Assembly (NCBI GenBank): GCA_013286985.1 | Contig: JABDEQ010000027.1 | Location: 1 to 28,526 of the forward strand | Direction of reading: 5' to 3' | Length of the DNA: 28,526 nucleotides | Source of the DNA: Bacteroidota bacterium | GTDB taxonomy: Bacteria; Bacteroidota; Bacteroidia; Sphingobacteriales; Sphingobacteriaceae | Shown: positions 24,426 through 28,526 of the stretch, one piece after another | Position numbering within the stretch: position 1 is the stretch's first letter | How the letters are laid out: each line of letters begins with the position of its first letter | Made by a program: the position numbers and the translations under genes | The notes under the pieces: model-generated | What the model saw: only the letters and a program-made list of their open reading frames with translations | Database searches by the model: none | What the model was told of the DNA's origin: nothing

Positions 24426-24929
24426 CTATTTGTTTTCTAAAATACGGGCCGGGTTTCCTACCGCAATACTATTGGAAGGAATGTTTTTTACAACAACACT
24501 TCCTGCACCTATAATTACGTTATCGCCAATGGTAATATCGCCAATGATACAAACGTTGGCACCAATATCTACATTATTACCAATTCGCGGGCAATTGCTA
24601 AAGGTGCCATCTGCCAGTTTTTTATGCCCAATGGTTGTTGAATTTCTCAGCGCGCAATTTTCGCCAATAATTACCCCCTTGTTTACCACCAGTGCCTGAC
24701 CGTGGTAAAGCGATAAACCTTTGCCAATAGTAAGTTTACGTGGTAACTCAATCCCTAAATGCCACTCTACAAAAAAACGGTAAAGCATAAAATAAGGGAA
24801 AAATATAATTTTGGTGATAGTGTACCGGTTAAAAAACTGCATCAATCGAAATAAAAATAAAACTAACTGCGCTTTAAAATTCTGCCGGTTGGCACTCCAG
24901 TCCTGGAATAAATAAGCAAAAAAGTTCAT
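24426..24929 (-). CDS. Serine-acetyltransferase-like (left-handed beta-helix) acetyltransferase
   Basis: This 167-residue protein has an N-terminal helical part (about 1-65) followed by hexapeptide-repeat left-handed beta-helix: HLGIELPRKLTIGKGLSLYH, GVIIGENCALRNSTTIG, NCPRIGNNVDIGANVCIIGD, ITIGDNVIIGAGSVVVKNIP and SIAVGNPARIL. The pattern is that of CysE-like enzymes, but the N-terminal domain is much shorter than in true CysE, so it more likely transfers acetyl groups to a sugar in surface-polysaccharide synthesis than to serine. It is the first of three leftward genes. Confidence 0.85.
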   Translation of the reverse strand: MNFFAYLFQDWSANRQNFKAQLVLFLFRLMQFFNRYTITKIIFFPYFMLYRFFVEWHLGIELPRKLTIGKGLSLYHGQALVVNKGVIIGENCALRNSTTIGHKKLADGTFSNCPRIGNNVDIGANVCIIGDITIGDNVIIGAGSVVVKNIPSNSIAVGNPARILENK

Positions 24930-24993
24930 GTTTTAAATTACACATTTTTTTTGTTACGTTGATGATCGCAACAGCCCGCAATTACAGGCGCTT

Positions 24994-25001
24994 CAAAAGT
25001 A
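24994..25001 (-). promoter_or_regulatory. Putative -7 box for the acetyltransferase operon
   Basis: The minus strand reads TACTTTTG, a full TAnnTTTG match 65 bases before the acetyltransferase ATG. No -33 TTG was found. Confidence 0.4.
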
Positions 25002-25053
25002 AAGTTTTCATTTAAGATTTGTTATAATTGCCGATATAAATAGCACCGCCAAA

Positions 25054-26325
25054 ATGAAAGTAACATTAATTAATACAGCCGACGCCGGGGGCGGTGCACC
25101 TGCGGCTTGTATGCGATTATTAAAAGCACTGGAGCAACAACAAGTAGATGTAAAGCTACAGGTGCAGGAAAAGAAGACAACTGAACCAAGAGTGAAAAAT
25201 ATTGGAGATGATTTTTTAACCAAACTCAGAATCCGTTTTAATTTTTTATACGAGAGGTTGCCTTTTATATGGTTTAAGGCAAAAGAGAAATCATTGCGTT
25301 TTGCATTTTCAACGGCTGATGCGGGTATCGATATTACCAGCCAACCTGCCGTGTTAGATGCCGATATTTTACATCTTCATTGGACAAACAGTGGCTACTT
25401 GTCTATCAATAATTTGAAAAAACTAATTGAAACAGGCAAACCCGTTGTGTGGACACTGCATGACATGTGGACCTTTACAGGTGGCTGCCATTATGCGGGC
25501 GACTGCGATCACTTTACAAATCAGTGCGGTAATTGCTGGATGTTGCGCGATGCTGCAGATAAGGATATATCTTTTGATAGATGGCTCAGTAAAATGAATA
25601 TGCTGGATGCCGCCAAAAATATAATTTTTGTAACCTGCAGCAACTGGCTGGCTGATGTAGCCCGAACAAGCTCACTATTAAAGAATTTTCGTATACAGGC
25701 AATACCTAATCCTATCGATATCGAAGTCTTCTCGCCCAAAGATATAGTAGTGGCACGCGCGAAATGGAACATCGATCCAAAAGCAAAAATAATTTTGTTT
25801 GGTGCGGCTAACATACTCGACAGGCGTAAGGGGATTACCTACCTGGTGGATGCTTTACATCAGCTTAAAAATGATTACTCTGATACCGGGAATATAGAGA
25901 TAGTGATATTCGGGAAAAATAAGTCTTTTGATGTGACACAGCTACCCTTTAAGGTACACGCGCTTGACATCATTACCTCTCAAAATGACCTGGCAGAGCT
26001 TTACAGCCTGGCTGATGTATTTGTATCACCAGCAATAGAAGATAATCTTCCTAATACTATTATGGAAGCCCTTGCCTGCGGGACACCTGTAGTGGCTTTT
26101 AACACAGGTGGTATACCCGATATGGTTGAAAATATGCGTAATGGCTACCTGGCTGAATTTAAATCGGCCGTGGATTTTGCCGCAGGGATAAACTATGTAC
26201 TTACAACAAACAACAAGGAAGAGTTAGCCGAAAGTGCCCGGAATAAAGTATTAACTACTTTTACAAATGAGCTGGTGGCATCGCAATATATGGCAGTTTA
26301 TCAATCGATATTGGGCAATGAATAG
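25054..26325 (+). CDS. Glycosyltransferase family 4
   Basis: This 423-residue protein has the GT-B fold of GT4 enzymes. The N-terminal half starts MKVTLINTADAGGGAPAAC (glycine-rich acceptor loop) and contains DILHLHWTNSGYLSI and VVWTLHDMWTFTGGCHYAGD. The C-terminal half has PKAKIILFGAANILDRRKGI and the donor-binding SPAIEDNLPNTIMEALACGT with TPVVAFNTGGIPDMV, which holds the EX7E-type pair. Four cysteines, C145, C151, C158 and C161, form a CX6CX6CX2C cluster that could bind a metal; similar clusters occur in related wall- and capsule-sugar GT4 enzymes as I recall. It overlaps the following GT2 gene by 8 bases. Confidence 0.92.
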   Translation: MKVTLINTADAGGGAPAACMRLLKALEQQQVDVKLQVQEKKTTEPRVKNIGDDFLTKLRIRFNFLYERLPFIWFKAKEKSLRFAFSTADAGIDITSQPAVLDADILHLHWTNSGYLSINNLKKLIETGKPVVWTLHDMWTFTGGCHYAGDCDHFTNQCGNCWMLRDAADKDISFDRWLSKMNMLDAAKNIIFVTCSNWLADVARTSSLLKNFRIQAIPNPIDIEVFSPKDIVVARAKWNIDPKAKIILFGAANILDRRKGITYLVDALHQLKNDYSDTGNIEIVIFGKNKSFDVTQLPFKVHALDIITSQNDLAELYSLADVFVSPAIEDNLPNTIMEALACGTPVVAFNTGGIPDMVENMRNGYLAEFKSAVDFAAGINYVLTTNNKEELAESARNKVLTTFTNELVASQYMAVYQSILGNE

Positions 26326-27076
26326 TAATAAACCAACTTTGTCTGTTATTACTGTTGTTTACAACAATGTACGTGATATTGAGCGCACAGTGCTGTCTGT
26401 CATCAATCAAACTTATTCTTCTATTGAATATATTATTATTGATGGCTTGTCCAACGATGGCACGCTTGAAGTTATCAATAAATACAAACACAGGATAAGC
26501 CAATTTATTAGCGAAAAAGACGCAGGCATTTATGATGCTATGAATAAAGGGTTGGCTATGGCTACCGGCGACTATGTTATTTTTATGAACTCGGGCGATG
26601 AATTTTACGAGTTAAAAACCGTGGAGCATGTTTTTGAAAAATCACCGGATGCTGATATTTATTATGGCGAAACAGAAATGATTAATGAGGAAGGGCAAAG
26701 CCTTGGCCAGCGCAGACATCAGGCACCTGAACAATTTACCTGGCGCGATTTTAAATATGGTATGAGCATAAGCCATCAGGCTATTTATATCCGCAGGTCG
26801 TTAACAGAACCATATGATAGCAGGTATCAACTGAGCGCCGATATTGATTGGATTATCCGGGCTGCAAAAAAGGCAACAACCGTTATAAATGTAAACCGTT
26901 ACGTGGCTAAATACCTGGTAGGAGGGATGTCAAAAGCCAGGCACCGCCAAAGCTTGCTGGAACGTTTTGAGATTATGAAACGATATTATGGCTTAGTTCC
27001 AACTATTTTTAACCACTTTATAATCGCTTTTAATTTGGGTTGGTACTGGCTAAAAAACAAAAGGACTAATGATTAG
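26318..27076 (+). CDS. Glycosyltransferase family 2
   Basis: This 252-residue GT-A enzyme begins PTLSVITVVYNNVRDIERTV, the usual nucleotide-binding strand of GT2. It then shows EYIIIDGLSNDGTLEVI, SEKDAGIYDAMNKGLAMATG and YVIFMNSGDEFY. The last two are typical of WcaE-like colanic-acid type transferases. I chose the ATG at 26318, 51 bases inside a longer frame, because the family motif begins right after it and it overlaps the GT4 stop by 8 bases, which suggests coupled translation. A strong bidirectional terminator follows. Its donor and acceptor are unknown. Confidence 0.91.
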   Translation: MNSNKPTLSVITVVYNNVRDIERTVLSVINQTYSSIEYIIIDGLSNDGTLEVINKYKHRISQFISEKDAGIYDAMNKGLAMATGDYVIFMNSGDEFYELKTVEHVFEKSPDADIYYGETEMINEEGQSLGQRRHQAPEQFTWRDFKYGMSISHQAIYIRRSLTEPYDSRYQLSADIDWIIRAAKKATTVINVNRYVAKYLVGGMSKARHRQSLLERFEIMKRYYGLVPTIFNHFIIAFNLGWYWLKNKRTND

Positions 27077-27086
27077 CTAAGAGCTT

Positions 27087-27136
27087 CTACAAAAAAAGAG
27101 CGACAGGTCTAAAACCCATCGCTCTTTTTTTTGTAG
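27087..27136. terminator. Bidirectional terminator between GT2 and YfhO genes
   Basis: CTACAAAAAAAGAGCGA (27087-27103) pairs with TCGCTCTTTTTTTTGTAG (27119-27136) with one extra T and a 15-base loop. A- and T-runs flank the GC core, so it can act on both converging strands. Confidence 0.88.
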
Positions 27137-27148
27137 ATATGCCAATTG

Positions 27149-28526
27149 TTATGCTTTCTTAGCAGCTACTACAGGTTTTTTCTTTTTGGTTTCAGAATAA
27201 ACAGCACCGCCTAAAGCAAGCACTAATAGTATGGAACCGGCCAGTGAAATTTTTTCGCCGGTATAATATGATGCCGGGTGGAAATCAAATTTAATGGTAT
27301 GGTTACCAATCGGAATTACCGCAGCGCGCAATAAATAGTCGGCGCGGAAATATGGTTGTTCTTTACCGTCAATAGTCATCGTCCAGCCCTTGTCATAATA
27401 AATTTCAGAGAATACAGCAATCTGGTTTGAAGTCGATCCTGTTTGATAAGTTAAATGATCAGGATTGTAATGTGTTAATACGATGGTTGCTGTAGGGTCA
27501 GGGCTTATTTGAACACCATCAATTAAGTGTTTGTATTGCTTATCAACAATGGCTTCATCTTTAGGAGCGAAGCTGCTTATTGCCTGCATTTCCTGATCGC
27601 TGTTGTTTACCAGTTTAACACTTTTTACAAACCAGGCGTGTCCGCATGCTGTGGGGTTAGCCTGCATGGTCATGCTTTGTGACTGACCCTGGGTGATGAA
27701 GTATTTGGTATTTAGCATATCCAGTACGTCATGATTTGGCGGATTGGTTGCTAATTGATTATCCATCAATTCATCATATCTTTTTAAACGGGCTGCAGAA
27801 TAACCACTTATAGACTTATGGAAGAACGGATTAATTTCGTCATTTTTAATTTCGGCTGTTAAATCAAATACCCTAAAATCAGGATCGGGATCTCTTGCAA
27901 TAAAAGTATCTACTTCTCTCGGTTTCACCACTTGGTCGGCATCTTGTTTTTCCTGGAAGTTGGCCTCTTTCAAATAACGCTTGTCAATCTGCCACATATC
28001 TATCAATAAAAGGGCAAACAGGCCCAGTGATAGTATTGTTAAGTTTACCTTTTGTTTGATAAACAACCAAACCAACCCAAAGGTTAAAACAACAAAAATT
28101 AATGTACGAACGGCATCGGCCCTTTCTGCATCAATGCGGTCATTAACCATGGCATTGGCTACGCTGTTTGCGGTAGCGCTATCCCCTTTAAATGCCTGGG
28201 TTAAATAAGATATGCCGTTTTGATAGTCAGTTGGTTTAAAGCTTAAAAGTAACTGCGGCAAAGCGATCAATAATAATGTTAAACCACCAACAATGTAAAA
28301 CGACAGGTATAATTTTTTAAGGATTTCCTTTTTATCGGTTACTGTAACGATTTCCTGTACTGCTAAGAAAGCCAATATCGGGAAACAGATGCTTGCAACT
28401 GCCAGGATTGACTCAACCGCACGGAATTTGTTGTAAAGAGGGAAATAGTTAAAGAACAAATCAGAAACATAAGGCCAGTTACTGCCAAATGATAACAACA
28501 TTGTCAATACAACAGTGCCTAGCAGC
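27149..28526 (-). CDS. YfhO-family membrane protein, C-terminal part (cut by window edge)
   Basis: The leftward frame stays open to the window end, so the true start is outside; the TTG at 28507 is only an internal codon. The visible part begins ...LLGTVVLTMLLSFGSNWPYV, then NYFPLYNKFRAVESILAV, the YfhO-family signature loop. Several transmembrane helices follow (about the first 180 residues). A large extracytoplasmic domain comes next (KYFITQGQSQ, NPTACGHAWFVKSVKLVN, YYDKGWTMTIDGKEQPYFRADY), then a final helix (SLAGSILLVLALGGAVY) and a lysine-rich tail. YfhO proteins are GT-C-like multi-span proteins linked in Gram-positive bacteria to lipoteichoic-acid glycosylation; the role in Bacteroidota is unclear. 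It sits beside glycan genes but ends at the shared terminator. Confidence 0.88.
   Translation of the reverse strand, partial: LLGTVVLTMLLSFGSNWPYVSDLFFNYFPLYNKFRAVESILAVASICFPILAFLAVQEIVTVTDKKEILKKLYLSFYIVGGLTLLLIALPQLLLSFKPTDYQNGISYLTQAFKGDSATANSVANAMVNDRIDAERADAVRTLIFVVLTFGLVWLFIKQKVNLTILSLGLFALLLIDMWQIDKRYLKEANFQEKQDADQVVKPREVDTFIARDPDPDFRVFDLTAEIKNDEINPFFHKSISGYSAARLKRYDELMDNQLATNPPNHDVLDMLNTKYFITQGQSQSMTMQANPTACGHAWFVKSVKLVNNSDQEMQAISSFAPKDEAIVDKQYKHLIDGVQISPDPTATIVLTHYNPDHLTYQTGSTSNQIAVFSEIYYDKGWTMTIDGKEQPYFRADYLLRAAVIPIGNHTIKFDFHPASYYTGEKISLAGSILLVLALGGAVYSETKKKKPVVAAKKA

Noticed and set aside
24426..24929. True serine O-acetyltransferase (cysE)
   Set aside because: The N-terminal helical domain is too short and the neighbours are glycan genes; a sugar acetyltransferase is more likely.
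1..28526. CRISPR arrays, tRNA/rRNA genes, insertion sequences, prophage or defence genes
   Set aside because: No regularly spaced repeats, cloverleaf-like segments, transposase or phage motifs were seen on either strand.

Overview
The window reads as chromosomal DNA of a Bacteroidota bacterium, most likely family Sphingobacteriaceae (Mucilaginibacter/Pedobacter-like; an inference from gene content, not a database match). The signs are a type IX secretion (T9SS) cargo ending in a CHU_C-type sorting domain next to a PorP/SprF-family protein, a TonB/ExbB/ExbD/ExbD operon, TAnnTTTG-type -7 promoter boxes, A-rich start regions without Shine-Dalgarno motifs, and AT-rich spacers. No tRNA, rRNA, CRISPR array, insertion sequence or phage gene was seen. 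No stretch without a gene exceeds 300 bases.

Layout. (1) 1-187: 5' end of nuoA (complex I), leftward, cut by the window edge. (2) 266-6344: a leftward cell-envelope block, read in transcription order as exbB, exbD, exbD, tonB, a 75-residue membrane protein, a PstS-like lipoprotein, then a separately promoted periplasmic TPR protein. Paired hairpins separate exbB from the exbD genes, and a repeat cluster sits upstream of the TPR gene. (3) 6614-9720: leftward housekeeping genes pckA, a SUI1/YciH-family factor and a YegS-like lipid kinase. (4) 9792-13696: metK behind a SAM-II riboswitch with an inserted hairpin, a small NTF2-like protein on the other strand, and typA/bipA. (5) 13773-15736: a flippase translationally coupled to a methyltransferase-like gene. 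(6) 15855-20203: a 1117-residue T9SS cargo (seven-repeat propeller, Ig/Fn3-like modules, C-terminal sorting domain) overlapping by 4 bases a PorP/SprF gene. (7) 20341-27076: surface-glycan genes in short units of alternating orientation (methyltransferase + glycosyltransferase; acetyltransferase + methyltransferase + rhomboid protease; GT4 + GT2). (8) 27149-28526: C-terminal part of a YfhO-family membrane protein, cut by the window edge.

How it works together. Most of the window concerns building and energising the cell surface. The ExbB/ExbD/TonB motor couples proton-motive force to outer-membrane processes, the PstS-like and TPR proteins are candidate envelope partners, the glycan genes would make and decorate a lipid-linked polysaccharide moved by the flippase, and the T9SS cargo/PorP pair would place a large adhesin-like protein outside the cell. 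The metabolic genes are conventional. The metK leader is the clearest cis-regulatory RNA.

The most unusual signals are the SAM-II aptamer with an extra stem in loop 1, the hairpin pair between exbB and exbD, the 20-bp-spaced repeat upstream of the TPR promoter, a perfect palindrome over the putative promoter of the T9SS operon, and -7 boxes placed only 4-7 bases before three start codons (possible leaderless mRNAs). I did not find a clear-cut new defence or mobile system.
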